A stretch of 64,000 nt of DNA from Miscanthus floridulus. Its lineage: Eukaryota > Streptophyta > Magnoliopsida > Poales > Poaceae. How positions within the stretch are numbered: position 1 is the stretch's first letter; the number at the start of each line of letters is the position of its first letter. The notes under the pieces were generated by a model. It was given only the letters and a program-made list of their open reading frames with translations, was not told where the DNA came from and did no database searches. This document shows, in pieces, positions 11,341 through 24,387 of this stretch. The translations under genes and the position numbers were made by a program. The stretch spans positions 106,255,158 to 106,319,157 of the forward strand of contig NC_089587.1 in the NCBI RefSeq assembly GCF_019320115.1. Direction: 5' to 3'.

Positions 11341-12828
11341 TGAAAGCATCTAGGCCCCCAAGTTGGGTTTCGGTGATTAATGACAATACGTGATTACTAT
11401 GACTAATGTGTGTTTTGCAAAGGCAATTAAGTTAGGTCATGGTAATAGAGATCGATTGGGCTATCATGGTGGTCATGCCCCTACGATGGAAATCATTTCG
11501 GTTTTCAAAGGATGAACGACAAGGTTAAGGATGGACTAGTTCTAAGTGTCGATTGGAGTTGAAGAGACAATTAGAGTAGTTTAGGACTTTGTTTTTCCTT
11601 TGGCTATACTATTAAGGAGGGTATGGATGGGTAGCTTGACCTAGGTGAGTCTAGTGGGTTAGGTGTGGTGCACACTTGCTAAACCTAGCATTAGGTAGCT
11701 CCTAAAAAGCCCTTAGATCCATTGGAGCAAACTTCATTCACGTATGATCAAAAGTTGGAAGTGAATGGAGGGTCAAATGCTGACTAGATGCTGGCTTCGA
11801 TGTGACCGAATGCTGGCGCAGAGTCTAGTCAGTTCATTTGATCAAAGTGAAGTCCTCTGGATGTGACCAGACGCTGAGAGGTCAAGTGACCGGACGCTGA
11901 GGGCCAGTGTCCGGTCGACTCCAGTAAGGTTCCAGAGAGGGAAAATTACGACCAGATGCGTCCGGTCAGTGCTGACCAGACGCTGGCCAGCGTCCGGTCA
12001 CACTTTAAATACTAGAGTTTAGGGTGAACTAACCAGCGTGTCCGGTCAACATGGCCGGAGCATCCGGTCAACCCACAGAGGCACATAACGGTTCGTTTTT
12101 CAGCCCATGTTATAAACACTTCCTCCATTCGTGTGTGGGGGTACTTTTGCTCATTTCAACAGCTAAGAAACATCCTTGAGAGTGCCAAGAAGAGCAAGGT
12201 CCTAGTGAGGTGATTGAGATTTGAGAATCCCAAAGAGAGCCCTCATTAGTGAGATCAAGAGTAGCAAAGTGTGCATCCACCCTTCTCATTAGGCTTGTCA
12301 TGGTCAAGTGAGAGTTCGTGCTTGTTACTCTTGGTGATCACCATCACCTAAACGGCTTGGTGGTGATTGGGAGATTGGTGATCATCCAGCGATGCTTGTG
12401 GATGACCCAACTCAAGTTGTGAGCGGTTGTGGGTGATTTACCACGACAGAGTGTCGAAGAATCAACCCGTAGAGAGCACTTGATCCTTGCGCGGATCAAG
12501 GGGGAGCTACACCCTTGCGCAGGTGCTCCAACAAGGACTAGTGGGGAGTGGCGACTCTCTGATACCTCGGCAAAACATCGCCGCGTTCCTCCTTCTCTCT
12601 TTACTTTGAGCATTTACTTTGAGCAATTCAAGTCTTGTCATTTACATTCCTAGAATTGCCATTCTAGAGTAGGATTGGAACTTAGGGTGCTAAACTTTTG
12701 TGCGTTAGATCAATAGAAACACTTTCTAGGCACAAGGGGTTAATTGGGCTAACCGTAGAGTTTAATTATTGCAAAAAAAATTAGAATTAGCCCAATTCAC
12801 TCCCCTCTTGGGCATCTTGATCCTTTCA
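11341..12828 (+). repeat. 5' LTR of element B
   Basis: 1488 bp against 1409 bp for the 3' LTR. Most of the length difference is two deletions in the palindrome cluster (11940-12075 here, 32650-32720 in the other copy). Confidence 0.92.
12109..12119 (+). promoter_or_regulatory. TATA box of element B 5' LTR
   Basis: GTTATAAACAC lies about 40 bp after the last palindrome of the cluster. The 3' LTR has GTTATAAATAC at 32745-32755. Confidence 0.55.
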
Positions 12829-12830
12829 AT

Positions 12831-12843
12831 TGGTATCGGAGCC
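12831..12843 (+). promoter_or_regulatory. Primer-binding site of element B
   Basis: TGGTATCGGAGCC starts two bases after the 5' LTR. It is an initiator tRNA-Met-type site with one change (A to G) from the usual TGGTATCAGAGC. Confidence 0.85.
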
Positions 12844-12881
12844 TCGTGCTCACGTATTTAGGCTTAACCGCCTAGTGAAAG

Positions 12882-13957
12882 ATGTCTCACGGGGATGGAC
12901 CTCCTTCTATCTTTGAGGGGGGTGATTTTCCATATTGGAAAATTTGCATGGAGGCGTACTTAGAAGCTCTAGATGTGATATAGCCAAAAAGGCTAGTGTT
13001 GAGCTTAGAGAAGCAAATGAAGCTATGACATCCAAACTCAAGGAGCTCAAATCTTCTAAGAAAGAGCTTAAAGATAAACATGATAAACTTGAGAGGATGC
13101 ATAAAGAGCTCATCACTAGCCATAATATGCTAAAAGATGAATATACTACTCTTAAGATTAATCATGATAATCTTGTTATTGCTCAAGAATATTTATCCAA
13201 TGAGCCACATGATGCTACTAACAATGTTGTTAAGATTGATATAGATACATCATGTGATGATTTGATCATTGAGAGCATTGAGCAAAGTTCTAGTAGCAAG
13301 GGCAAGTAAGTGGTTGAGGCCGATGATTATGATGAGTTTGTCAAGCCCAAGAATGACAATGAAAAGCTCAAGAAAGATCTTGAAGAGATCAAAAGTCACA
13401 ACACTATTGTGCTAGAAACTCTTGATTATGATGGTGAGTTGATGCTTGAGAATGAGAAGCTCAAATAAGAAAACAAGAAGCTCAAGGAAGAGAAAAACAA
13501 TGATGCTGTTAAGGAAGAGAACAAGAAGCTCAAGTTGGAGAAAGAGCATCTCAAGATTGGATTGAGCAAGTTCACTAGAGGCAAGTATCTTCAAAGTGAG
13601 CTACTAATGAACACCGTCATGAAGATGGATAGAAGTGGCATTGGGTACATGGCAAACAAAGAGAAGAAGGCTCAAGCTCAACAACAACAAAAGCCAAAGC
13701 CAAAGAAGTGTTTTGAGTGTGGACAAGAAGGCCACTTTGCTCATGAGTGCCAAACTCCACCACCACAACCCTTGCCCAAGCATGCTAGACCTTTTTGCCT
13801 TCAATGCTCAGTACATGCTTAGAAAGGATTCTAGTGGAAAGATGAAAGTCATGTTCTTAGGAACTCCCAACAAGAATAGGCCTAAGAAAATTTGGGTTGC
13901 TAAGTCACTTGTTGAGAAGGTGAAGGCCCTCAACAAGTTTGGGTTCCTAAAGCTTGA
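12882..13957 (+). pseudogene. Decayed, internally deleted gag of element B
   Basis: The ATG at 12882 opens a normal Gag N-terminus (MSHGDGPPSIFEGGDFPYWK). After about 33 codons, near 12975-12985, the sequence jumps to the C-terminal coiled coil in another frame (KLKELKSSKKELKDKHDKL), so most of the UBN2 capsid-like domain is missing. Further stops occur at about 13307 and 13466. One CCHC knuckle is present (CFECGQEGHFAHEC, about 13710-13750). The tail (KIWVAKSLVEK) matches the usual Gag C-terminus, and the probable original stop is the TGA at 13955. The protein would package RNA; this copy could not form a normal particle. Confidence 0.82.
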
Positions 13958-13971
13958 TCTCTTGTGTGTAG

Positions 13972-16900
13972 GTGAACTACAAGACCGGTAGAAGTCATTG
14001 GGTTATTGATAGTGGTTGCACACAACATATGACCGGTGATCCTCGTATGTTTACCTCACTAGATGAAGAAGTAGATGGACAAGAAAGAATCACATTTGGA
14101 GATAATTCAAAGGGCAAGGTTAAAGGATTCGGCAAAGTGGCAATATCAAATGATCATTATATCTCAAATGTGCTATATGTTGCTTCATTGAGCTTCAACT
14201 TGCTATCCGTTGGACAATTGTGTGATCTTGGCTTCCAATGCTTGTTCACCGAGAAGGAAGTTGTTGTATCTAAGAAGGATGATGATCAAGTGATATTTAA
14301 AGGATTTAGATACAACAACCTATATCTAGTGGATTTCACCTCCGAAGATGCAAATTTGAAGACTTGCCTATTCACCAAAACAACACTTGGGTGGCTATGG
14401 CATAGAAGACTTGCTCATGTTGGGATGAGCTCACTCAAGAAGCTAATGAAGAATGACTTGGTGAGAGGGTTGAAGGATGTGAAGTTTGAGAAGGACAAGC
14501 TTTGTAGTGCATGTCAAGCCGACAAGCAAGTTGCAAATACTCATCCAACCAAAGCTTTCATGTCAACCACAAGAGTGCTAGAACTTCTTCACATGGACCT
14601 ATTTGGGCCAACAACATACAAGAGTTTGGGAGGAAATCTTTATTGTCTTGTGATTGTTGATGACTATTCAAGATATACATGAGTATTCTTCCTTCGTGAA
14701 AAATCCAAAGTTGCATCTTGCTTCAAGAAGTTTGCCAAGAGAGCACAAAATGAGTTTGAAGTGAAGCTCAAGAAGATAAGAAGTGACAATGGGAAGGAAT
14801 TTGACAACACAAACATAGAAGCATATTGTGATGAAGTTGGGATCAAGCATGAGGTCTCCGCAACATATACTCCTCAACAAAATGGTGTAGTTGAGAGAAA
14901 GAACCGAACATTGATCACTCTTTCTAGAACAATGCTAGATGAGTACAACACCCCCAAAGCTCTATGGGCGGAAGCTATCAACACCATATGCTATGCATCC
15001 AACCACCTATTCCTTCAAAAGTTCCTTGGCAAGACACCTTATGAGTTGCTCAATGGGAAGAAGCCGAATGTCTCTTTCTTTAGGGTGTTTGGTTGCAAAT
15101 GCTACATCTACAAGAAGCGGCAACACCTAGGGAAGTTTCAAAGATGTTGTGATATTGATTTTCTTGTTGGTTACTCATCAAAGTCCAAAGCATATAGAGT
15201 ATTTAATCATGCCACCGGCTTGGTTGAAGAAACATATGATGTGGAATTTGATGAATCTAATGGCTCCCAAGGAGCACATGAGAATCTTGATGATGTAGGT
15301 GATGAACCATTGAGGGAGGCTATGAAGAACATTCTGGTTGGAGACATCAAGCCTAAAGATGATGAAGATGATGTACAAGTGATTGATCCACCTTCTTCAT
15401 CAAGTGTGCCACAAGATGATGATAAAGATGGGAGAGTAGAAAATGAAGACACCCATGTCTCCCATGATCAAATGGTGGTACAAGCACAAGATGTTGATGC
15501 TCCACAACCTCCTCCTCAAGTGGTCAATAGAAGAAATACATCTCTACTACAAGATCATCCATAAGATCTCATCATAGGGAGTCCGTCAAAGGGTGTAATG
15601 ACTCGCTCACAAAAACTTGCTTCATTTATTGCTCATCACTCTTTTGTCTCTTGCTATGAGCCTACCAAGGTAGAATAAGCTCTTCAAGATCTGGATTGGA
15701 TAAATGCCATGCATGAAGAGTTGAACAACTTCACCCGCAATGAAGTTTGGACTCTTGAAGAGCGGCCAAAAGGTGCAAGTCATTGGAACAAAGTGGGTGT
15801 TCCGCAACAAGCAAGATGATCAAGGCATAGTTGTGAGGAACAAGGCAAGACTAGTTGCAAAGGGGGTCTCTCAAGTTGAAGGATTGTATTTTGGAGAGAC
15901 CTTTGCACCGGTTGCAAGACTAGAAGCCATTCGTATCCTCCTTGCATATGCATCACATCATGAAATGAAACTATATCAAATGGATGTGAAAAGTGCATTT
16001 TTAAAAGGCTTTATTAATGAACTAGTCTATGTTGATCAACCTCCCGGGTTTGAAGACCCTAGATATCCTAATCATGTCTATAGGTTGTCTAAGGCATTAT
16101 ATGGGCTTAAGCAAGCCCCAAGAGCTTGGTATGAGCGCCTTCGGGACTTCCTCATTGAGAAGGGCTTCACCATCGGGAAGGTCAACACCACACTATTCAC
16201 CAAGAAGCTTGATGGGCACATCTTCATTTGTCAAGTGTATGTTGATGATATCATCTTTGGATCATCAAATGAAGATTCTTGCAAAGAGTTTGGTGAATTG
16301 ATGTCAAAGGAGTTCGAGATGTCAATGATTGGAGAGCTTACATTCTTTCTTGGTTTTCAAATCAAACAAATGAGAGAAGGGATTTTCATCTCTCAAGAGA
16401 AATATACAAATAATATTCTCAAGAGATTCAAGATGGATGGATGTAAGCCAATCAAGACACCAATGCCAACTAATGGACATCTCGACCTAGATGAGGGAGG
16501 TAACACAGTTGATCAAACTATCTACCGCTATATGATTGGTAGCTTGTTAGATTTAACCGCATCTAGGCCCAACATCATGTTTAGTGTGTGTATGTGTGCA
16601 AGATTTCAAGCTAATCCTAAGGAAACTCATTTAATTGCCGTAAAAAGAATCCTTAGGTATCTTAAGCACACACCAAGCATTGGCCTTTGGTATCCCAAAG
16701 GAGCTATATTTGAGTTAGTTGGCTATTCCGATTCGGATTATGCTGGTTGCAAAGTTGATAGAAAAAGCACATCTAGAGGGTGCCATTTGCTTGGTAGATC
16801 ACTTGTGTCTTGGTCCTCCAAGAAGCAAAATAGTGTGGCTTTGTCCACCGCCGAAGCGGAATACATTGCCGCTGGTGCTTGTTGTGCACAAATATTTTAC

Positions 16901-17197
16901 ATGAAACAAACTTTGCTAGACTATGGTGTAGTTCTAGATAAAGTACCTCTTTTGTGCGACAATGAAAGTGTGGTAAAACTTGCAAATAATCCAGTTCAAC
17001 ACTCTCGCACCAAGCACATAGATATCCGCCACCACTTTCTTAGAGATCATGTTGCTAAAAATGATATATCATTAGAAGGTGTAAGGGCCGAGGATTAATT
17101 GGCGGATATCTTCACTAAACCGCTAGATGAGATGACTTTTTGTCGATTGCGGAATGAGCTCAATGTTCTTGATTTTAGTAACTTCACTAAAAAATGA
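13972..17197 (+). pseudogene. Decayed pol of element B (protease, integrase, reverse transcriptase, RNase H)
   Basis: Domains follow copia order. The protease active site is WVIDSGCTQHMTGD (about 14000). The integrase zinc region has HRRLAHVGMSSLKKL and the CSACQADK motif (about 14400-14530). The integrase core spans HMDLFGP, SDNGKEF and the ERKNRT motif. Reverse transcriptase shows [19 protein letters not shown] and the catalytic YVDDIIFG (about 16240). RNase H shows YSDSDYAGC and [11 protein letters not shown]. Breaks are TGA at about 14680 (a Trp position), TAA at about 15562, 15676 and 17096, and a frameshift near 15770. All catalytic motifs survive but no single polyprotein can be made. 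The natural end appears to be the TGA at 17195. Confidence 0.92.
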
Positions 17198-17589
17198 GCT
17201 TGTGTTGTCCCTTACATTGCATTGTAATATACAACATGTTTAATTTTTGGCAATGCATATAGGGCTTGTCTAACATGGTTAAGATAACCGCCATAAAGCG
17301 TGTGAAGAAACTTAACCTTGGATCAAAATTGACAAGCAACTAGATTTATCTTCAAGTATTGCCTTGCATATGCATGAATTTTGTTTTATCGTTTATCTTC
17401 ATTTGCCCTCTTATTGCCTATTTTCATAAAAAGAATAATAGCCTAAGGCAAAATATTTTGGAAAAACATAAGGGTTTGAGAGAGGTCACTCACATCAGTC
17501 CCAATTGGTGTTTATTTGGATCTTATTGGAGTTGGGACTTGATTGGGAACAGGCAGCACGAAGGACTTTGAAGATTCACTGGAAAAGGA

Positions 17590-17880
17590 GTGACCGGACG
17601 CTGCACCGGACTCTGATGTCCAGCATCCGGTTAGTTCATAGGAGGTGAACCTACTGCGAAGGACTAACTGGACGCTGAAATAGTTGAAAACAATGGTGGC
17701 TCTGCGTCCGGTCGATCGAAGACGATGATGGCTGCTTGCACCGGACTCTGGCGGTGTCCGGTCGGTGTCCACCGGACGCGTCCGGTCGTGATTCTAGGGG
17801 ATTTGGACCTCTCTGGAATCGATCGGACGCTGGGTGGCAGTGTCCGGTCGCTGCCACCGGAGCGTCCGGTCAGTTGAAAA
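17590..17880. repeat. Palindrome array inside element B
   Basis: Repeated half-sites GACCGGACGCT, ACCGGACTCTG and their complements AGCGTCCGGTC occur about ten times in 290 bp. It is the same motif family as in the LTRs of B and C, here between pol and the extra ORF. Confidence 0.8.
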
Positions 17881-17929
17881 CGTGCGGGATTCAATCTATT
17901 TTCTCTTTTTCCTTTCCCATCACGTTGGG

Positions 17930-18097
17930 GGCCACTATTTAATCGTAGCTCCGTTTGACCTAAGGCCGCCACCGCCCTGCTCCCGTGCCCTAGCAGCCAC
18001 AGCGCCGCCGCAAGTCGCCGCCCATGTCGCTCGTGTCTCCACACCCGCGTTGCCGCCGCCACCACGCCGCGCCTCCACGCGTCGCCGCCCGCGCTGC
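17930..18097 (+). other. GC-rich leader upstream of extra ORF, left part
   Basis: A CCG/GCC-rich tract that continues at 28449 on the other side of element C. It is not coding as far as I can see, and its base composition is unlike the AT-rich pol. Confidence 0.6.
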
Positions 18098-20035
18098 TGA
18101 AAGGTCCTAATGGCTAGAGGGGGGTGAATAGCCTAATAAAAATTTCTACAACAACACTTAGCAAACTGGTTAGACAATTATGAGGCGAAGCAAGTGTTGC
18201 GCTAGCCTACTAAAAATGCAAGCCACCTACCACAATTCTAGTTGATATAGTTTCTATCCACACAATAGCTATGTCACTACACTAAGTTAATGTGCTCTCA
18301 AAGGCTAACTAAAGAGCCACACTAACCAAACTAACAAGCTCTCACAACTAGCTACACTAAATAGCTTGGCAACTAGTTTGCGGTAATATAAAGAGAGTGA
18401 GCAAGAAGGTTATACCTGCCGTGTCGAGAAAGGAGCCAATCAATCACAAGAATGAATAACAATGAAGACCAATCACCTCGGAATCAAATGATGAACACAA
18501 TGATTTTTTACCGAGGTTCACTTGCTTGTCCGGCAAGCTACTCCTCGTTGTGGCGATTCACTCACTTGGAGGTTCACGCGCTAATTGGCATCACACGCCA
18601 AATCCTCGATAGGGTGCCGCACAACCAACATAAGATGAGGATCACACAAGCCACGAGCAATCCACTAGAGTACCTTTTGGCTCTCCACTGGGGAAAGGTC
18701 AAGAACCCCTCACAATCACCACGATCGGAGCCGGAGACAATCACCAGCCTTCGCTCGATGATCCTCGCTACTCCAAGCCATCTAGGTGGAGGCAACCACC
18801 AAGAGTAACAAGCGAATCCCGCAGCGAAACATGAACACCAAGTGCCACTAGATGCAAACACTCAAGTAATGCACTTGGATTCTCTCTCAATCTCACAAAG
18901 ATGATGAATCAATGATGGAGATGAGTGGGAGAGCTTTGGCTAAGCTCACAAGGTTGCTATGTCAATGCAAATGGCCAAGATAGTGAGCTTGAGCTGGCTA
19001 TGGGGCTTAAATAGATGCCCCGATGAAATAGAGCCGTTATACCCCTTCACTATGCACAACTCAGGGTGACCGGACGCTCCGGTCGGATCGACCGGATGCT
19101 GGCCCTCAGCGTCCGGTCACGTGATACATGCCATGTGTCCCCTCTCTTTGAATATTGTTTGCCTGATCTCAACGGTCAACAGTCGACCGGACACAGTAGC
19201 TAACAGTGACCGGACGCTAAACCCCCAGCGTTCGGTCGTTTCCAGTAAGCATCCAGAAACGATTTTTCCCGACCGGACGAGTCTGGTCAAGCTTGACCGG
19301 ACACAGCCAGCATCCGGTCACATGGTGTCTTCCTCTGTGCTGTCACGTCATCATGACCGGACTTAGCCTTCCAGCGTCCAGTCACTGAGCGACCCAGCAT
19401 TCGGTCATGAGACCGAAACGCACGCCCTCTGCTGCCACTGACCGGACGCGCCGGTCCAACCGAGACCAGCGTCTGGTCACTTAGAGTGACTGCCGTCTTT
19501 TTTGTCTAGGACGCCAGTGGCACCGTCGGACTGTCCGCACTCTATGGGCGGACACTCCGTCAATGAAGTTCCTAACCCTTGCTCAAATGTGCCAACCACC
19601 AAGTGTATCACCTTGTGCACATGTGTTAGCATATTTTCACAAATGTTTTCAAGGGTGTTAGCACTCCACTAGATCCTAAATGCATATGCAATGAGTTAGA
19701 GCATCTAGTGGCACTTTGATAACCGCATTTCGATACGAGTTTCACCCCTCTTAATAGTATGGCTATCAAACCTAAATGTGATCACACTCTCTAAGTGTCT
19801 TGATCACCAAAACAAAATAGCTCCTACCATTTATACCTTTGCCTTGAGCCTTTTGTTTTTCTCTTTCTTCTTTTCAAGTCCAAGCACTTGATCATCACCA
19901 TGGCATCACCATCATCATGTCATGATCTTCATTTGCTTCACCACTTGGAATGTGCTACCTATGTCATGATCACTTGATAAACTAGGTTAGCACTTAGGGT
20001 TTCATCAATTCACCAAAACCAAACTAGAGCTTTCA
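18098..20035 (-). repeat. 3' LTR of element C
   Basis: Almost identical to 26509-28448. A dense palindrome array lies at about 19066-19570, with a TATA-like box (CTATTTAAG on the minus strand, 19006-19014) just beyond it in the element's direction. Confidence 0.92.
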
Positions 20036-21149
20036 ATCTCCCCCTTTTTGGTAATTGATGACAACCCTTTCACAAAGATATGAATTAAAATTCAATTGAA
20101 TCCATGTTGCTTGCCCAAGCATATTTACCATGTGTAAAAGGATATGGACAAGTTTCATGAACCCCATATGGTAGCAATTGCTCCCCCTACATATGTGCTA
20201 AGAGTTTGGATTGTAGATTGCACATATGCTTAGATAGGAAATATAGGAGACAATGTCTACCAAATGATGCTAAGGTATAAAAGATGGACCTTTGAAGCGT
20301 GATACCAATCGGAGTGCACCATTATACCATCCTTAGCACCATGGTTAGCTTGATACCACTTGGAAATACTTGGAAATGAAATCATTAGATATCCTATGCA
20401 TGCTAGTTTTTCATTTTATCATTCAAACCTACAACTAGCATACACCACACAAGCATGGGTATTGAAATTTAAAACTTGTGCCATGCAAGCAAACATATGA
20501 AATGCACATTCAAATGCACCATACAAGTTCATGAGCTTGCTCCCCCTACTTGTGTGCTCAACATTTTAATTGATCCCTTTCCTTTGTCATATTTCTCCCC
20601 TTATGTCAAGTTCTCCCCCTATCACTTGTATCTTTATTTCTCTTCCCCTTTGTGTTGTCTTTTCACTATCTTTGTGCACTATTTCTCCTCCTTTGTCATC
20701 AATGACCACAAAGGCTTAAATATAGATAGGTTGAGATTATCAATGTCAATCAATGGGGTGAGGATCATTTTCCCAAATTTGGTCCAATCTAGATCATTTA
20801 CCAAAGATATTTAACTCGGTTTGATCCAAGGACAAGCTTCTTCACACCTCCAAATAAGGGTTATCTTGTACCATGTTGAGTTAAACACTTAGAGCTCATT
20901 TTCTAGATTAAACACTAGGTTTACAAGCCCACAAACATGTCATATGCTACCACTAGATCAAAATAAGCATAGAAGCAATAGTGGTACCATATAATCATCA
21001 AATTCATTTGATTTTCATGAATGAGCCTATTAAATGTGAAAGATGTCTAGATGCACTAAACATGTCCTTAGCAAGGATGTATGCCATGCCAATCAACTTT
21101 TACCTTGGATTGCTCGAAGGAGAGGCATGTCATATAAGTGGGGGGTGCA
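20036..21149 (-). other. Non-coding 3' region of element C with repeated polypurine tracts
   Basis: No reading frame. On the element strand AGGGGGAG occurs at about 20038, 20181, 20540 and 20610. The copy abutting the LTR (20037-20050, AAAAAGGGGGAGAT) is the functional polypurine tract; the others are upstream repeats, a known Sirevirus trait. Confidence 0.75.
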
Positions 21150-24100
21150 TCAACACATATTTGAGAAATCCAATATGTTCAACTCATTCCTTAGCTTGCA
21201 AAACCTTTTCTCATCCAATGGCTTGGTGAATATATCGGCAAGTTGATCTTCGGTGCCTACACTCTCAATGCAAATGTCCCCTTTTTGTTGGTGATCTCTT
21301 ATGAAATGGTGGCGGACATCAATATGCTTTGTTCTTGCATGTTGAACCGGATTGTTGGTCAACTTGATTGCACTCTCATTGTCACATAGCAATGGCACTT
21401 TCTTGAACTTGATTCCAAAGTCACTCAAAGTGGCCTTCATCCAAAGTATTTGTGCACAACAACTACCGGCGGATATGTATTCGGCTTCGGCGGTTGATAA
21501 TGCAACACTATTTTGCTTCTTTGATGACCATGAAACAAGTGATCTTCCCAACAATTGACATGTGCCCGAGGTGCTCTTCCTTTCAACCTTGCATCCCGCA
21601 TAATCCGAGTCAGAGTAACCAACTAGCTCAAACTTTGCTCCTTTGGGATACCACAAACCAACATTTGGTGTATGCTTCAAGTACCTCAATATTCTCTTTG
21701 TAGCCTTCAAATGACTTTCTCTTGGTGAGGCTTGAAATCTTGCACACATGCATACACTAAACATGACATCCGGCCTTGATGCGGTCACATAGAGTAGGCT
21801 TCCAATCATAGACCGATATAATTTTTGATCCACCATATTTCCACTTGCATCACTATCCAAGTTGCCATTTGTTCCCATTGGTGTGCTAATGACTTTACTA
21901 TCACTCATGCCAAACTTCTTGATCATGTCCTTGATATACTTGCCTTGACTCACAAATGTACCATTCTTCAATTGCTTGATTTGAAGACCAAGGAAGTAAC
22001 TCAACTCTCCAATCATGGACATCTCAAACTCATTAGCCATCATCTTTCCAAACTCATCACAAAAGTCTTGATTGGTTGATCCAAATATGATGTCATCAAC
22101 ATAGATTTGCAACACAAACAAATCTTTTCCAATCTTCTTGATGAAAAGAGTGGTGTCAACCTTGCCCATCATGAACCCTTTAGAGAGTAGGAAGTCCCTC
22201 AATCTCTCATACCATGCTCTAGGTGCTTGCTTCAAGCCATACAATGCCTTCTTCAACTTGTACACATGGTCGGGCTTCTTGTCATCTTCAAAACCGGGAG
22301 GTTGCTCAACATATACTTCTTCATTGATGTAACCATTGAGAAATGCACTCTTGACATCCATTTGATAGAGCTTGATGTTGTGGGCACAAGCATAGGCTAG
22401 CAAGATTCTAATTGCTTCCAATCTAGCAACCGGGGCATATGTTTCTCCAAAGTCAAGACCTTCAACTTGTGTATAGCCTTGTGCTACCAATCTTGCTTTG
22501 TTCCTTACTACTATCCCATCTTGATCTTGCTTGTTTCTAAAGACCCATTTGGTTCCAATCACATTGTGTCCCTTTGGTCTCTCTACTAATTCCCATACTT
22601 GATTTCTTGTGAAGTTATTCAATTCTTCATGCATAGCATTCACCCAATCAACATCCTTCAATGCTTCATCTATCTTCTTTGGTTCAATGGATGACACAAA
22701 TGAGAAATGCTCACAAAATGAAGCCAATCTTGATCTAGTTTGCACACCTCTTGAAATATCACCAATGATAGTGTCCAATGGATGATCCCTTGCAATATTG
22801 GTTGGTTGGAGGATTGGAACTTGATTGCTTGCACTTGCTTGATCATTGGGTTGAGATGATGTACTAGCCACTTGATCTTGTTCATTATCATGAGAGCCAC
22901 TTGTACTAGCTTGATTTGTATCATCTTGCACATTTGAGTTAGAGAGCACTTGCACTTGATCATCTTCATCATCATTCACTTGCCTAGGCCTCAATTCACC
23001 AATATCCATGTTCTTCATGGCATTTGAAAGTTGAATGCCTCTAACATCTTCCAAGTTCTCATTCTCTACTTGTGAACCCTTGGTTTCATCAAATTCAACA
23101 TCATGAACTTCCTCAAGAGTACCACTATCCAAATTCCAAACTCTATATGCTTTGCTTGTAGTGGAAGTAACCAAGTAGGAATCCTTCATCACATTTCTTG
23201 TCAAACTTGCCCAATCTAGTGCCTTTCTTCAAGATATAGCATTTGCAACCAAAGACCCGAAAATATGCAATGTTGGGCTTTCTACCATTCAAGAGCTCAT
23301 ATGGTGTCTTCTCTTTCAATGGGTGACAATAGAGGCGGTTGCTACAATAGCAAGCCGTGTTGATAGCTTCGGCCCAAAAAGATTGACTCACATTGTACTC
23401 ACTAAGCATAGACCTTGCCATATCAATGAGTGTTCTATTTTTCCTCTCAACAAGGCCATTTGATTGTGGAGTGTACTTGGCCGAGAATTGATGTCTAATT
23501 CTAAATTCATCACACAACTCATCAATTCTAGTGTTCTTGAACTCACTACCATTGTCACTTCTAACTCTCTTGATGGTTGTTTCAAACTCATTGTGAATGC
23601 CCTTGACAAATGATTTGAATGTTGCAAACACATCACTTTTGTCCACTAGAAAGAATACCCATGTGTATCTAGTATAATCATCCACTATCACAAAGCCATA
23701 TTTGTTATCCACCAATGCTAGTGTATTGTGTTGGCCCAAACAAATCCATGTGCAATAACTCAAATGCTTTACTAGTGCTCATCATGCTTTTCTTGGGATG
23801 GGTGTTTCCAACTTGTTTTCTGGCTTGACAAGAGCTACAAAGCTTATCCTTTTCAAACACAACATCTTTCAAGCCTCTAACCAAGTCATGCTTAACCAAT
23901 CTATTCAATTGTTTCATTCCAACATGACCAAGCCTTCTATGCCATAACCAACCCATGCTAGACTTAGTGAACAAGCATGTAGATAATCTAGCTTCACTAG
24001 CATTGAAATCAACCAAGTATAGATTCTCATATCTAAAGCCTTTGAAGATCAAGTTAGAGCCATCTACACTTATGATCTCTACATCATCTACCCCAAATAT

Positions 24101-24372
24101 GCATTTGAATCCAAGATCACACAATTGAGCCACGGATAGCAAATTGAAGTTCAAGCTCTCTACTAGCAACACATTGGATATGCTCATGTCATTGGATATT
24201 GCAATCTTACCAAGCCCTTTGACCTTGCCTTTGCCATTATCACCAAATGTAATACTATCATAACCATCATTGCCATTGGTGTTGATTGAGTTGAACATTC
24301 TTGCATCACCTGGTCATGTGTTGAGTGCACCCACTATCAAGAACCCAATGCCTTCCTCCGGCTTTGTAATTG
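21150..24372 (-). pseudogene. pol of element C (protease, integrase, RT, RNase H; three frameshifts)
   Basis: Protease WVLDSGCTQHMT lies at about 24310-24345. Integrase shows HRRLGHVGMKQLNRL, CSSCQARKQ, SDNGSEF and ERKNRT. The RT/RNase H half is one open frame of 684 codons (21150-23204), with [30 protein letters not shown] (about 22090), [10 protein letters not shown] and [12 protein letters not shown]. It ends [13 protein letters not shown]...SNMC with a stop. The upstream half is interrupted only by single-base insertions near 24312, 23710 and 23172. Reverse transcription and integration are its job. With these insertions no full polyprotein results, although the RT part is intact. Confidence 0.92.
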
Positions 24373-24387
24373 ACCTACAAAAGAAGA

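Noticed and set aside
17512..18100. Overlapping frames of 60-133 codons on both strands around the palindrome array
   Set aside because: Translations repeat the palindrome peptide (such as RTLAVSGRC) and have no family motif; by-products of the repeat.
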